Source: Gluconobacter sp. Gdi (GTDB lineage: Bacteria > Pseudomonadota > Alphaproteobacteria > Acetobacterales > Acetobacteraceae). From it: a stretch of DNA of 64,000 nt. The notes beneath the pieces are model-generated. The model saw only the letters and a list, made by a program, of their open reading frames with translations. It had not been told where the DNA came from and searched no databases. The position numbers and the translations under genes are program-made. Shown here piece after piece: positions 52,287-61,523 of the stretch (positions within the stretch are counted from its first letter, which is position 1; each line of letters opens with the position of its first letter). The stretch spans positions 500,845 to 564,844 of the forward strand of contig NZ_BLJQ01000002.1 in NCBI RefSeq assembly GCF_014132155.1, read 5' to 3'.

Positions 52287-53407
52287 GGGGTAATACTCGC
52301 TGTGAGTCGGAGGCCGCTTGAGGTATGGCTTAGCATTAAAGAGCCTCCCGCAGCGGCAAGACGTGTTCTCATGCCACGAAGGCCGTTTCCTTCCTGCGGA
52401 GGGGCCGGAGACCGGCCTGACTGCTGGGCGCCATCATCTTCAATGCGAATGGCACAGGGTTGCCCCCCAGCATCACAGTCAAAACTGATGGTGCAATGTC
52501 GCGCACCGGAATGACGGATCACATTCGTGACGGCCTCTCGCAATGCCATCGCGAGAACGCTGCTTTGTGGGTGATCTTCGAGACGCTCAGCGTGATGGAT
52601 GGTCAGACTGATGGATGCTGCTTCAAGCGCCTTGCGGGCACGCTCCAGCTCATGCTGAAGGGACGCACCATTCATGCCGGTGACGGCCTCACGAACTTCT
52701 TTCAAAGACGTTCGGGCAATCTGTGTGATGTCCTGAAGTTCTCGCTGTGCGCGTGCGGGGTGCGTCTCGAACAGGCGGTTGGCCAACTCGGCTTTGACTG
52801 AAATGACCGTCAGGGAATGGCCCAGAAGATCATGTACATCCCGCGCGATACGTTCGCGCTCTGCTGTGGCGGCCAGAGTCCGGATTTCGTGTTGTGCCTT
52901 GCGGAGTTGCAGGTTTTGCAGGCCCAGCTTCCACTGCATCCACGTCCCGATATAGGTGATGATGCTAAAGAAGGCCCCGATGCTCGCGTGCAGCATGGAT
53001 TTGTCCTGAAGCCAGACAAACGCGAACAGGGCGATCTGCAAACATACAATTGTCAGGACAGCTTGCCGCATCTGCCTGAAACAGGCGCACATGGCGGTGG
53101 CATAAATATTGAAGACCAGCCAGTCGCCCTGCGTCCATGCGGTCGCAAATCCGATAAGGGCCGTGAAGATAATCTCTGGCAGCCCATAATACCGGTCATT
53201 GCGGTAAGGCGCGAAATATAGCAGCAGGAAAATGCCTGTTGCCCCAGCAGAAAACAGGGCTGCCGGAAAGGTAGGTGCTCCATGGATCAACCAGGGAATA
53301 GGGTAGATCAGAAGATAAACGAGATAAGAGACCCGATACCGGTTGAAGCTCGGCCAGTTGTCCTCCTTGTTTCCAGGAAGCGGGATGAAGGTCTCTATTT
53401 CTGTCAT
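52283..53407 (-). CDS. DesK-type sensor histidine kinase
   Basis: A 374-residue kinase with five or six N-terminal membrane helices (residues about 25-165), no large periplasmic domain, a HisKA_3 dimerisation domain with phosphoacceptor His in RERIARDVHDLLGHSLTVISVKAEL, and an HATPase domain (ALREAVTNVIRHSGA, IRIEDDG, GNGLRGMRTRL). DesK-like kinases sense membrane state. Its ATG overlaps the stop of the membrane-protein gene. Confidence 0.9.
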   Translation of the reverse strand: MTEIETFIPLPGNKEDNWPSFNRYRVSYLVYLLIYPIPWLIHGAPTFPAALFSAGATGIFLLLYFAPYRNDRYYGLPEIIFTALIGFATAWTQGDWLVFNIYATAMCACFRQMRQAVLTIVCLQIALFAFVWLQDKSMLHASIGAFFSIITYIGTWMQWKLGLQNLQLRKAQHEIRTLAATAERERIARDVHDLLGHSLTVISVKAELANRLFETHPARAQRELQDITQIARTSLKEVREAVTGMNGASLQHELERARKALEAASISLTIHHAERLEDHPQSSVLAMALREAVTNVIRHSGARHCTISFDCDAGGQPCAIRIEDDGAQQSGRSPAPPQEGNGLRGMRTRLAAAGGSLMLSHTSSGLRLTASITP

Positions 53408-53949
53408 GAGGGCAAAGCGTTCTTCGGCAGAAAGGACAGGGTTCCGGAATTGCGCAGACGGATAACGGCACCGACCCAGATGGCCAGAGCGGTGCCAAAG
53501 CCCGCGACTTCAAGATGTAGCGGTTCTGGAAGCAGGAAAGAAAGAGCTGACACGCTGACAATCACAAAACCCATGATGACATGAACGGGTTCGTGCATCG
53601 CGCGGCCCATAGGGATGTACGAAAGGCCAATAATGCATCCGAGCAGCGGGTAAAGCAGTTCCGGATGATGCGTGCTGCGGACGGAGGTTATCATCACAGT
53701 GATGGCAATGATGCGCATGATCTTTACACGGCGCAGCAGGGCCGCGTCCCAAATGCGCTCGGGGCGACACTGGATCAGGTCGCGTCTGGCAAACCCGGCA
53801 AGCAGGACTAGCGTGATGACAGCAATCGGGATGGCCATGGCCATTGTGGAAACATGCGCTGCCATGGCACCGCGTGCTGCCCAGACGACGGCGAACAGCA
53901 GTCCGGCGGCATCGGTGGAAAGAGCTTTCCAGTTTTTCTGATTTGGCAC
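53404..53949 (-). CDS. Membrane protein coupled to the DesK/DesR-like system
   Basis: About 181 residues with five or six hydrophobic segments and no recognised domain. It looks like the membrane half of a DesK-type kinase without the catalytic half. It is translated just ahead of the kinase with a 4-base overlap, so it may be an accessory membrane sensor. GTG 53949 has GGAG 9 bases upstream; the longer frame from ATG 54018 has no site and its start lies inside a repeat. The downstream genes and this one follow tyrS by a short gap. Confidence 0.65.
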   Translation of the reverse strand: MPNQKNWKALSTDAAGLLFAVVWAARGAMAAHVSTMAMAIPIAVITLVLLAGFARRDLIQCRPERIWDAALLRRVKIMRIIAITVMITSVRSTHHPELLYPLLGCIIGLSYIPMGRAMHEPVHVIMGFVIVSVSALSFLLPEPLHLEVAGFGTALAIWVGAVIRLRNSGTLSFLPKNALPS

Positions 53950-54013
53950 GACCGCAGACTCCACTGTTTCGGAAAGATTATGACACAAGCCATGATCCGA
54001 AACAGTGAAGGAC

Positions 54014-54032
54014 GTCATGACAAGGTCATGAC
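54014..54032. promoter_or_regulatory. Tandem GTCATGAC palindromes
   Basis: Two copies of the 8-bp palindrome GTCATGAC are spaced 11 bases centre to centre (54014-54021 and 54025-54032), between the tyrS stop and the membrane-protein gene. They could be an operator for the response regulator, or, as RNA, a stem of 8 bp with a 3-base loop. Confidence 0.45.
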
Positions 54033-54043
54033 ATCTGTCAGGT

Positions 54044-55294
54044 TCAGACCGGACGGATAAGAATGTGCTTCTTTTTGCCGGACGAGACCTTCAGCGTGCC
54101 CTCGCGTAAATCCTCAAGTGTGAAGGTCTGGTTTTCATCGGAAATGACGACGTCATTGACGCGGCCACCACCGCCACGGATCAGCCGACGAGCCTCCCCA
54201 CCACTGGCGGCAAGACCGGCCTCCTGAAAGACGCGGAACGCCGGAAGACCTTCGGCCAGCATATTGGCGGGAAGATCGATTTCCGGAAGAGCGGCCGTTG
54301 TGGAGCCCTGTTCGAAGACCTTGCGGGCCGTCTCGGCAGCCTCTTCTGCAGCCGTGCGTCCGTGACAGATCGCAGTGGCTTCCGTGGCGAGGATCTTCTT
54401 GGCTTCGTTGATCTCGGCTCCTTCAAGTGCGCCCAGACGTTCGCATTCTTCAACGGGAAGATCCGTGAAGAGCTTAAGGAAGCGGCCGACATCGGCGTCT
54501 TCCGTGTTGCGCCAGAACTGCCAGTAGTCAAAGACCGAACGCTTCTCGGCGCGGAGCCATGTGGCGCCCTGTGCGGACTTGCCCATCTTTACGCCGGACG
54601 ACGTGGTGACGAGAGGCGTGGTGAGACCAAACACCTGCTTGCCATCAGTGCGGCGCGTCAGGTCGATACCGGCAACAATGTTGCCCCACTGGTCCGAGCC
54701 GCCCATCTGAAGCACGGCTCCATGGCGGCGGTTCAGTTCACGGAAGTCGTAGGACTGAAGGATGGAGTAGTTGAACTCCAGAAACGTCAGGCCCTGCTCA
54801 CGGTCCAGACGCTGCTTCACGCTCTCGAAAGACAGCATACGGCTGATGGAGAAATGAACGCCGACGTCCTGTAGCAGGTTGATGTAGGACAGCTTGTCCA
54901 GCCATTCCGCATTGTTGGCGAGGATCGCGCCGCTGGACGGGTCTTCATCGCTGAAGGTGATGAACTGGCGCAGGGACTGTTCAATGCCAGCGATGTTGTG
55001 CGCGATTGTATCGTTCGTCATGAGCGAGCGGGCTTCGTCACGGAAGGACGGATCACCAATCTTTGCCGTGCCGCCACCCATCAGGGCAATTGGGCGATGA
55101 CCATGCTTCTGCAACAGGCGCAGCGCCATGATGGACATAGCATTGCCCACATGCAGGGAGTCCGCCGTCGGGTCGAAGCCTACATAGGCAGTAATCGGTC
55201 CAGCCAGCATGGCTTCATCGAGGGCGTCGAGGTCGGTGCACTGGAAAATCAGGCCACGTGCCTGGGCTTCGAGAAGGAACGGACTCTTTGGCAT
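54044..55294 (-). CDS. tyrS: Tyrosyl-tRNA synthetase
   Basis: About 416 residues, class I synthetase. The HIGH-like motif is SLHVGN (residues about 46-51), tyrosine-site AYVGFDPTADS precedes it, QMGGSDQWGNI is conserved, the KMSKS-like loop is KMGKSAQGATW, and an S4 RNA-binding domain (RRLIRGGGGRVND) ends the protein. ATG 55294 is chosen because residues before it are not family-like and a TGTTATGAT extended -10 lies over the longer start. It charges tRNA-Tyr. It precedes the DesK/DesR group on the same strand. Confidence 0.95.
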   Translation of the reverse strand: MPKSPFLLEAQARGLIFQCTDLDALDEAMLAGPITAYVGFDPTADSLHVGNAMSIMALRLLQKHGHRPIALMGGGTAKIGDPSFRDEARSLMTNDTIAHNIAGIEQSLRQFITFSDEDPSSGAILANNAEWLDKLSYINLLQDVGVHFSISRMLSFESVKQRLDREQGLTFLEFNYSILQSYDFRELNRRHGAVLQMGGSDQWGNIVAGIDLTRRTDGKQVFGLTTPLVTTSSGVKMGKSAQGATWLRAEKRSVFDYWQFWRNTEDADVGRFLKLFTDLPVEECERLGALEGAEINEAKKILATEATAICHGRTAAEEAAETARKVFEQGSTTAALPEIDLPANMLAEGLPAFRVFQEAGLAASGGEARRLIRGGGGRVNDVVISDENQTFTLEDLREGTLKVSSGKKKHILIRPV

Positions 55295-55339
55295 GGATCG
55301 GTCTTGCTGCTGCGCTGTCGGAAAAGGGGAAGGTCTCTC

Positions 55340-55350
55340 TATCATAACAT
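55340..55350 (-). promoter_or_regulatory. Extended -10 of tyrS / half-site of the shared element
   Basis: On the minus strand ATGTTATGATA contains TG-T-TATGAT, a good extended -10 about 46 bases before the tyrS start. Read on plus it is TATCATAACAT, 10 of 11 bases like part of the palindrome at 55444. Confidence 0.5.
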
Positions 55351-55443
55351 CGCGCAAAGCACGACCGTCTGCCGGGTGACACTGGACGCAACGGGATGGT
55401 CATTGTTTGTCGCTTGAATGACGGCACAGTCGGTCACTAGAGA

Positions 55444-55466
55444 TATGTTATATCGTAACATAATGT
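55444..55466 (+). promoter_or_regulatory. Palindrome in promoter of the second TonB receptor
   Basis: TATGTTA-TATCG-TAACATA is a perfect 7-5-7 inverted repeat. It is followed by ATGT, giving ATCGTAACATAATGT, which recurs with one change at 60622 upstream of the ABC transporter. It lies 18 bases before the receptor ATG at 55484. Confidence 0.6.
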
Positions 55467-55483
55467 CTGAGTGTGTATTCTCC

Positions 55484-58273
55484 ATGTCTGTCCGCCCTTT
55501 TCGGAAAGCTGTTCGTCCTTTTTATCCGGCTCTGATTGGCGGCATGATGTGGAGCCCTGTCGTCTTTGCAGATGACCGGACAGAGACCCTCAAGTCCTCG
55601 AAGTCCGAGGATATTGTTGTAACGGGATCTTATCTTGGAGGGGCGGGGAACAAGACCGCCAATCCGGTTCAGATCATTTCGGCGAAGGATATTCAGAAAA
55701 CTTCGGCCATCTCCCTTGGAGATTATCTGACCCGTCTGCCCTCTGTCGGCTCATCAGGAACACCCAATACCCGCACGAACGGCGGTGGGGGCGTGTCCTG
55801 CACAGACCTGCGCAATCTGGGGCAGGGGCGTGTTCTGATTCTCATTGATGGCAAGCGCACGGCGATGAATGCCGGATCTGAATGTGTGGATCTCAACGCC
55901 ATTCCCGTGCAGCAGATCGACCGGATCGAGATCCTGAAGGATGGGGGTTCCGAACTCTACGGAGCAGACGCTGTTTCAGGCGTGATCAACATTCGGTTGA
56001 AGCATGATCTGACGGGCGGAAACCTGACGATCAAGGGCGGCATCACACAATATGGAGACAGTCGATCGGGGCTGATTTCTGGTTACAAGGGCTTCAATTT
56101 CGATCATGGCCGGGGCAACGTCACCCTGTTTGGTCAGTACGACACGACTGGACCAATTTCTTCACGGGATCGACGATGGGCTGCGCTGCCGCAGAACGAC
56201 AATCCGGCTTCTGGAGCGCCAGGTTTTGGCTCCTCCATTATCCCATCAGGCGTGGCGTTTAACCCGGTTACGGGGAAGCGCATGGTCCCTGACGGCAATG
56301 GCAGTTTTCGGGCCTTTCAGTCTTCAGATCTGTATAATTTCGCTGAAGGCTCAATGCTCCAGAACTATCATCAGAATGCGGCCTTGTCTGGTGATGCCCA
56401 TTATGATCTGAACGCACACATCACGCTGTATTCCAACGTTCGTTACAGTCACACTACGGCCTCCCGGCAGCTATCCCCTTCTCCTGTGCAAGGGAGCATC
56501 CCGCCTTCCAGTCTTCCGTCTTCCTGGATCATTCCAGCGGATAGCCCTGATAATCCATGGGGTAAGGATTACGCTGTGACGAAGCGGATGGAAGATGTCG
56601 GATACCGGCAAAATGATTTTGCTGTGGATACCTGGACGGTCATTGGTGGTGCCAAAGGACGCATTGTCGGAGACTGGCAGTATGATGCCTCCATGACTTA
56701 CGGCGTCAGTCAGTTGACGGCGCAGACGCAGAATATGGTCAACTATCGCCATCTGCTGGAAACGACAGGCACGGAACAGCTTGATCCGTCCAGTTCTTCG
56801 AGTGCGGTGCGATACAACCCGGATATCTGCGTGGCTGCTTCAGGATGCGTTCTGCAAAACCCGTTTGCGCCGTATTCAGAGCAGGCGGCGGACTATGTTC
56901 GGTTCACTCAGCATGATCATGCAGATTACCAGATGCGGGACGTCAATCTGCGCTTCCACAATAATCGCGTTGTCAGCTTGCCGTATCGACATGGCGGTCA
57001 GATCGGTCTGGCTTTCGGGATGGAACACCGAAGCGAACAGCTTAGCTACAAGCCGGACTCCATAGTCGAGCGTGGCGACTCAACGGGTGCAACCACGGCT
57101 TATACCGGTGGTGGCTTTCATGTGACGGAAGGATATGTCGAAGGGAAAATCCCGCTTCTCGAACATGCTTTTCTGGCCCGGGACCTGACGGTGGATCTTC
57201 AGGGGCGTATTTCTGCCTACAACACGTTTGGAACGACAAAGAATTGGAAGGTCGGGCTGCACTGGGCACCGGTTCAGGACATCGCGTTTCGCGCCACTCT
57301 GGGAACGTCCTACCGGCAGCCGAGTATCTATAGCCTCTACGGTGGTCGCACGCTGAGTTATCCGTCTGCGTCCGATCCATGCAGTCAGGCCGGAGCCTAT
57401 GGTGCGCGGGCCGGTACGGTCCTGGCACGGTGCGTGTCTGAAGGGATCAATCCCGAGACGTTCAATTCGGCGTTCGTGGGGCAGTTGCCCACGCTGTCGG
57501 GCGGAAATGCGGCTTTGAAGCCAGAAACGGGCCGTACCTATACAATCGGAACAGTCGTCACACCGCACTGGGTGCCGCATCTCTCGCTGTCCGTCGAATA
57601 CTGGCACTACACGTTGCAGAACATGATTTCCGCACCGAGTACGCAGTATATTCTGGACGGATGCTATACGGGAACGGAACCACAGCTTTGCTCCCTGGTT
57701 TCGCCTCGTTCCACAAACGGACAGCTCACGGCCATTTCTGCCGTTCAGCAGAACCTTGGTGGCCTGCGAACGAATGGCCTGGATATTGATCTGACATACC
57801 GAATGCGTTTGGGGCGGCGTGACAGTCTGTCCTTGTCTGAAAACTATCAGCAGTTGATTGGGTATTTCCAGCAGTACACGCCGGGTGGCGCATGGCGGAA
57901 TTACACAGGTCGACTGCTCTATCTGGCTGGAAGCGGCATGCCGCGTGAGCGGAGCTACACTACGGTCAGCTGGCAGCATGGCGCGTTCAGCCTGACCTAC
58001 ATGGTGCAGTATATTGGCGGGATGCACTGGAATGACGGCACGAACGATCTGGCACCGCAGACGGCAGGGCGTACGCGCTCACCGGGCGTTTTCCTTCAGG
58101 ATGTGACGGTGGGATATCGATCGGGTCGATGGACGTTTAATACGGGCATCAACAACCTGTTCAACAGGCAACCGCCTTTCGTGGTAGACGGGGCTTCCAA
58201 TACGGCTGTGGCGCAGTATTCGGGCTTTATTCCCGGACGCTATGTGTTTGCGCAGGTTGGGGCTGATTTCTGA
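55484..58273 (+). CDS. TonB-dependent receptor with cysteine-pair plug
   Basis: About 929 residues. A signal peptide is at about 1-30 (PALIGGMMWSPVVFAD). The plug includes DIVVTGSYLGG, LGDYLTRLPSVGSSG, SCTDLRNLGQGRVLILIDGKR, ECVDLNAIPVQQIDRIEILKDG and LYGADAVSGVINI; the pair of cysteines in the plug is typical of the large Caulobacter/Sphingomonas-type receptors. A long barrel ends in VGADF. Substrate is not known: carbohydrate, peptide and metal-complex receptors share this form. ATG 55484 is preferred because the palindrome occupies the region of earlier starts. Confidence 0.86.
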   Translation: MSVRPFRKAVRPFYPALIGGMMWSPVVFADDRTETLKSSKSEDIVVTGSYLGGAGNKTANPVQIISAKDIQKTSAISLGDYLTRLPSVGSSGTPNTRTNGGGGVSCTDLRNLGQGRVLILIDGKRTAMNAGSECVDLNAIPVQQIDRIEILKDGGSELYGADAVSGVINIRLKHDLTGGNLTIKGGITQYGDSRSGLISGYKGFNFDHGRGNVTLFGQYDTTGPISSRDRRWAALPQNDNPASGAPGFGSSIIPSGVAFNPVTGKRMVPDGNGSFRAFQSSDLYNFAEGSMLQNYHQNAALSGDAHYDLNAHITLYSNVRYSHTTASRQLSPSPVQGSIPPSSLPSSWIIPADSPDNPWGKDYAVTKRMEDVGYRQNDFAVDTWTVIGGAKGRIVGDWQYDASMTYGVSQLTAQTQNMVNYRHLLETTGTEQLDPSSSSSAVRYNPDICVAASGCVLQNPFAPYSEQAADYVRFTQHDHADYQMRDVNLRFHNNRVVSLPYRHGGQIGLAFGMEHRSEQLSYKPDSIVERGDSTGATTAYTGGGFHVTEGYVEGKIPLLEHAFLARDLTVDLQGRISAYNTFGTTKNWKVGLHWAPVQDIAFRATLGTSYRQPSIYSLYGGRTLSYPSASDPCSQAGAYGARAGTVLARCVSEGINPETFNSAFVGQLPTLSGGNAALKPETGRTYTIGTVVTPHWVPHLSLSVEYWHYTLQNMISAPSTQYILDGCYTGTEPQLCSLVSPRSTNGQLTAISAVQQNLGGLRTNGLDIDLTYRMRLGRRDSLSLSENYQQLIGYFQQYTPGGAWRNYTGRLLYLAGSGMPRERSYTTVSWQHGAFSLTYMVQYIGGMHWNDGTNDLAPQTAGRTRSPGVFLQDVTVGYRSGRWTFNTGINNLFNRQPPFVVDGASNTAVAQYSGFIPGRYVFAQVGADF

Positions 58274-58332
58274 AGACTGCCCGAAGGTATTCGCTGAAAA
58301 TGTCTTGGCGCCAGAATTTCTGTTCCGATCAG

Positions 58333-59748
58333 TTATTCGTTTTCGTAAGGCCAGTCTGACCGGCTCAGTCGATAGGGTGCAAAACAGTAGCTGAGGAGCC
58401 CGAGAACAAGCGCTGTCATAGCCAGATATGCGGCATATCTGACGCTCAGCAGAAAAGGCGAACACATCTGGATCAGAAGGAGCGGGGCGAGATTAAAGGC
58501 AAAAACGACTGATTTTGGGGGCGCGCGCATGATCACGAACGGCAGGGCGGAGCAAAGGGTCATGCCGCCGACAAGTACGATCAGGTCCAGCGCCTCAAAG
58601 ATGGCAGTTGCAGGAAGCAGAGGCTTCAGGACTGCATAAGGTACGACAAGGGTAAGCACCCGGATGGGGGTGATGATCAGCATTCGGGAGAGTTTGGCTC
58701 TGAAAACGGCCCGTACAAACTCCAGTCTGCTGCCAAAACGCCCTGTAACAAGAAGGAGCGGCCAGTGCTGTCGGTCCAATAGCCACTTGTCCCCGATGAC
58801 CAGCATGACGCAGCCCGTTCCCACGGACTTGACCCAGGCCGAACTGAAACTGCGATGGGCGAGAAACGCCTCTATCATTGCAAAGACAGACAGTGTCACT
58901 GGAATGAGAAACAGGCTGACCAGGATGTCGGTTCTGAAAGTGACGGGGGTGACGGGCGCAAGAAGCATCTGACGGAGTTGATAAGGCGTCAAAGAACGCT
59001 GTGTGGGAGGTCTTGCGCGACTGGAATGTGTTGTCTCTGCCGGAAGAGACTGTCCTGTCTCATGAGCGGCCGGTGCAAGGGGTTTGCTGCCATAAAGTCG
59101 GTTCGGGAGGGACAGGATACTGCCGATCAGTGCCATGAACAGAATGATGCTGGCGGGAATAGTCAGAACAGCAGGGCGTGTCAGCATCCAGTAGGTAGCA
59201 TCTGAGACGAGTACCAGTGCGAACTGCCCAACCATCAAGGCCACCCCGAAGAGAAGAATGGCGACCCGTTTTTTGCCAGATTGCTCACGCGGGGGAGCGT
59301 ACCACTGCACAGTTGAGGGGATGGCGTTGAAAAGGATAAAGAAAAGGGCGTCGTGGAAAGGAACCGGCAGCAGTCTCATCAAGCCGGCGAGCCCCAGAAT
59401 GATCACGCTTGCGACAATGCTGGCGGCCCGTGCTTCGGCAAGGGCCAGTCCAGGGATGGACGGAGCCTGTGAGCCGCTGATCTGATTGTTCGTATGAAGC
59501 TGGAGCACACTCTGAACGACCATCACGACGAGGATCACATAGAAAACGTTGGTGTGCGACAAAGCCTCCGTCAACGTTTCATGTCTGAGCAGACCATGCA
59601 GGTCCCGGAGAGTGGAAAGAGCGGCAATCATCCAGCAGGCGAGCATCAAGATCATGTAGTTGCCGCGCAGGAACGTCGCCGTGGCGTAGATGCCAAGCGC
59701 CCGGCGCAGGTCTGACCATTCCAGTGGGGAGAGACGAAGCCACGTCAT
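58333..59748 (-). CDS. ABC transporter membrane protein (ABC-2 type-like)
   Basis: A 471-residue polytopic membrane protein with about ten to twelve hydrophobic segments and a cytoplasmic Ser/Arg/Gln-rich loop (about 225-255). No family motif is recognised. It starts 3 bases after the stop of an ABC ATPase gene, so it is the likely permease of the pair. Size and lack of EAA motif fit an ABC-2 exporter-type permease rather than an importer. Its substrate is unknown. Confidence 0.72.
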   Translation of the reverse strand: MTWLRLSPLEWSDLRRALGIYATATFLRGNYMILMLACWMIAALSTLRDLHGLLRHETLTEALSHTNVFYVILVVMVVQSVLQLHTNNQISGSQAPSIPGLALAEARAASIVASVIILGLAGLMRLLPVPFHDALFFILFNAIPSTVQWYAPPREQSGKKRVAILLFGVALMVGQFALVLVSDATYWMLTRPAVLTIPASIILFMALIGSILSLPNRLYGSKPLAPAAHETGQSLPAETTHSSRARPPTQRSLTPYQLRQMLLAPVTPVTFRTDILVSLFLIPVTLSVFAMIEAFLAHRSFSSAWVKSVGTGCVMLVIGDKWLLDRQHWPLLLVTGRFGSRLEFVRAVFRAKLSRMLIITPIRVLTLVVPYAVLKPLLPATAIFEALDLIVLVGGMTLCSALPFVIMRAPPKSVVFAFNLAPLLLIQMCSPFLLSVRYAAYLAMTALVLGLLSYCFAPYRLSRSDWPYENE

Positions 59749-59751
59749 GGA

Positions 59752-60615
59752 TCAGGAAGCTCGCGTCGCGGTGATTTCAAGGAAGGCATCCTCGAAATCA
59801 GGAACAGACACCGTAGTTCCTTCAGGCAGTAGGATGTCTTCTGACCATCCATGCACCAGAAGCCCCGTTTCGCGCTGGCCGATAATCTGGAGGGGGACGT
59901 TATCGAGGATGTGCGGTGTTGCGTGATCCAGCCAGCGTGTTGTGGCGCGGAACACAGGGGTTGGAACATCCAGCACAACCTGACCTTGACGCAGGAACAG
60001 AAGGCGGGAGCACAGGCGTTCCAGATCTGACAGGATATGCGAGGAAATCAGGACGCTGGCCCCTGTGCGCTGGGCGTAATCTCCCAAAAGATTCATGAAA
60101 TCCCGGCGGGCGTGCGGATCCAGACTGGCCACGGGTTCATCCAGCACCAGAAAGTCCGGCTCGTGACGCATGGCCAGCAGGATTGCGAGGCGCTGGCGCT
60201 GACCACCGGAGAGGTTTTTGACAATTTTCTTGGGATCAAGGTCGGCCCAGCGAAGAACGGCGGGATCAATCGGTGGCAGTGTACCGTAGAACGCACCAAT
60301 GTAATCAATGAGCTTACCAACAGTGAACGCCGAGAATCCCGTCATGGTCTGCGGAACGAAGCCTGTCCGGGCTCGCAGCTCTCTCGGGAGTTCCAGAACG
60401 TTTTGACCGAACAGGTCCACAGAGCCCGTATCCGGCACAAGGAAGCCCATCAAACATCCGATGAGGGTGGATTTTCCGGCCCCGTTTTTTCCGAGCAGCG
60501 CGACGGTTTCGCCAGGTGCTATAGTGAATGATACGCCATCAAGAGCTGTGAAGCTGCCGAAGCGCTTGGAGAGGTCCGTCACGCGGACGGGGAGGACATC
60601 TTGCCGGGTGCTCAT
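59752..60615 (-). CDS. ABC transporter ATP-binding protein
   Basis: A 287-residue ATPase of the CcmA/DrrA type found with ABC-2 permeases. Walker A is LLGKNGAGKSTL, Q-loop VPQTM, signature NLSGGQRQRLAIL, Walker B DFLVLDEPVASLDP and switch His in LISSHILSDLERL. The extra C-terminal 60 residues are family-like. The ATG overlaps a palindrome and has no ribosome binding site, so a leaderless transcript or a later start is possible. It is followed by the permease gene. Confidence 0.92.
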   Translation of the reverse strand: MSTRQDVLPVRVTDLSKRFGSFTALDGVSFTIAPGETVALLGKNGAGKSTLIGCLMGFLVPDTGSVDLFGQNVLELPRELRARTGFVPQTMTGFSAFTVGKLIDYIGAFYGTLPPIDPAVLRWADLDPKKIVKNLSGGQRQRLAILLAMRHEPDFLVLDEPVASLDPHARRDFMNLLGDYAQRTGASVLISSHILSDLERLCSRLLFLRQGQVVLDVPTPVFRATTRWLDHATPHILDNVPLQIIGQRETGLLVHGWSEDILLPEGTTVSVPDFEDAFLEITATRAS

Positions 60616-60637
60616 GTAACAATCGTTACATAATGTA
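60614..60637 (-). promoter_or_regulatory. Palindrome at start of ABC transporter operon
   Basis: ATGTAAC-AATC-GTTACAT is a perfect 7-4-7 inverted repeat, overlapped by TACATAATGTA, a perfect 11-base palindrome. ATCGTTACATAATGT matches the element at 55452 in 14 of 15 bases. The ATPase start lies at its edge. Confidence 0.6.
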
Positions 60638-60659
60638 TATGAACCGGCAAGAGCCCTAA

Positions 60660-60700
60660 AAGAAAAGGCCCGCGTCCCGGAGGGCGCAGGCCTTTTTCTT
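60660..60700. terminator. Terminator downstream of alpha/beta hydrolase
   Basis: AAAAGGCC and GGCCTTTTT flank a GC-rich imperfect stem; T-runs are present on both strands. It lies just downstream of the hydrolase stop (minus strand) and upstream of the ABC genes. Confidence 0.75.
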
Positions 60701-60720
60701 CATGGAACTGTCAGATTTGT

Positions 60721-61386
60721 TCAGTCGGCGGCCAGTGCGAGAGCCTTGCGGCCACGCATGGTCATGACGTGATCTTCCAGTGCTTCTCCAACGCGCTCAG
60801 CCTGCTTGGCGAAAATGTGGTCGGCATCGTCGAAGATACGATAATCGACCGTCACATTCTTCTGCGTGTTGAGCTTGTCGACCAGCTTGCGGATGCCTGG
60901 CTCGGGAGCCATTTCGTCCTTGCCGCCAGCGATCATCAGACCACTACACGGACAAGGTGCAAGGAAGCCGAAGTCATAATCATTGGCTGGAGGTGCAACG
61001 CTGATCCAACCACTGATTTCCGGGCGGCGCATCAGAAGCTGCATGCCGACGAACGCCCCGAACGAGTATCCGGCGATCCACAGTTCGCTGGAGTTCGGGT
61101 TGACCATCTGCATCCAGTCAAGTGCTGCAGCTGCATCGGAGATCTCGCCAATGCCACCATCGTAGCGGCCCTGCGAACGGCCTACGCCGCGCGAATTGTA
61201 GCGCATGACCGAGAAGCCCATCTTCTCGAAGTGGCGATACATCGTGTACGTAATACGATTATTCATGGTGCCGCCGTGAAGCGGGTGTGGGTGCAGCACC
61301 AGGGCAAGGGGAGCGTTTGGTTCGCTGGAGTGGTGGTAACGACCCTCAAGCCGGCCATCTGGGCCGGCGAACATCACTTCAGGCAT
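60721..61386 (-). CDS. Alpha/beta hydrolase
   Basis: About 221 residues, alpha/beta-hydrolase fold of the dienelactone-hydrolase-like (YsgA/YfhR-type) class. The oxyanion region is LVLHPHPLHGGTM, the nucleophile elbow is IAGYSFGAFVG (Ser), the acid is near GGKDEMAP, and the His is in FDDADHIFAKQ. GAGAG lies about 7 bases before ATG 61386. The longer frame overlaps the cysteine desulfurase gene in the opposite strand and is rejected. It is divergent from the cysteine desulfurase gene; a hydrolase beside Fe-S genes is common in alphaproteobacteria. Substrate unknown. Confidence 0.88.
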   Translation of the reverse strand: MPEVMFAGPDGRLEGRYHHSSEPNAPLALVLHPHPLHGGTMNNRITYTMYRHFEKMGFSVMRYNSRGVGRSQGRYDGGIGEISDAAAALDWMQMVNPNSSELWIAGYSFGAFVGMQLLMRRPEISGWISVAPPANDYDFGFLAPCPCSGLMIAGGKDEMAPEPGIRKLVDKLNTQKNVTVDYRIFDDADHIFAKQAERVGEALEDHVMTMRGRKALALAAD

Positions 61387-61523
61387 GAATACTCTCGCTC
61401 TATGTCCGGCAGGATTACGGCCCTGCCTTCCGGTGGGCGTCTGTATATCGAGTTGAAAGCCAGAATTTCCACCAAAATCGACTCGGGATTGCGATTCCTG
61501 CAACTCTGCACGATCTAGAGAAC

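Noticed and set aside
60769-61518. 249-codon plus-strand open frame opposite the hydrolase
   Set aside because: It covers an alpha/beta hydrolase with intact catalytic motifs and has no recognisable domain of its own.
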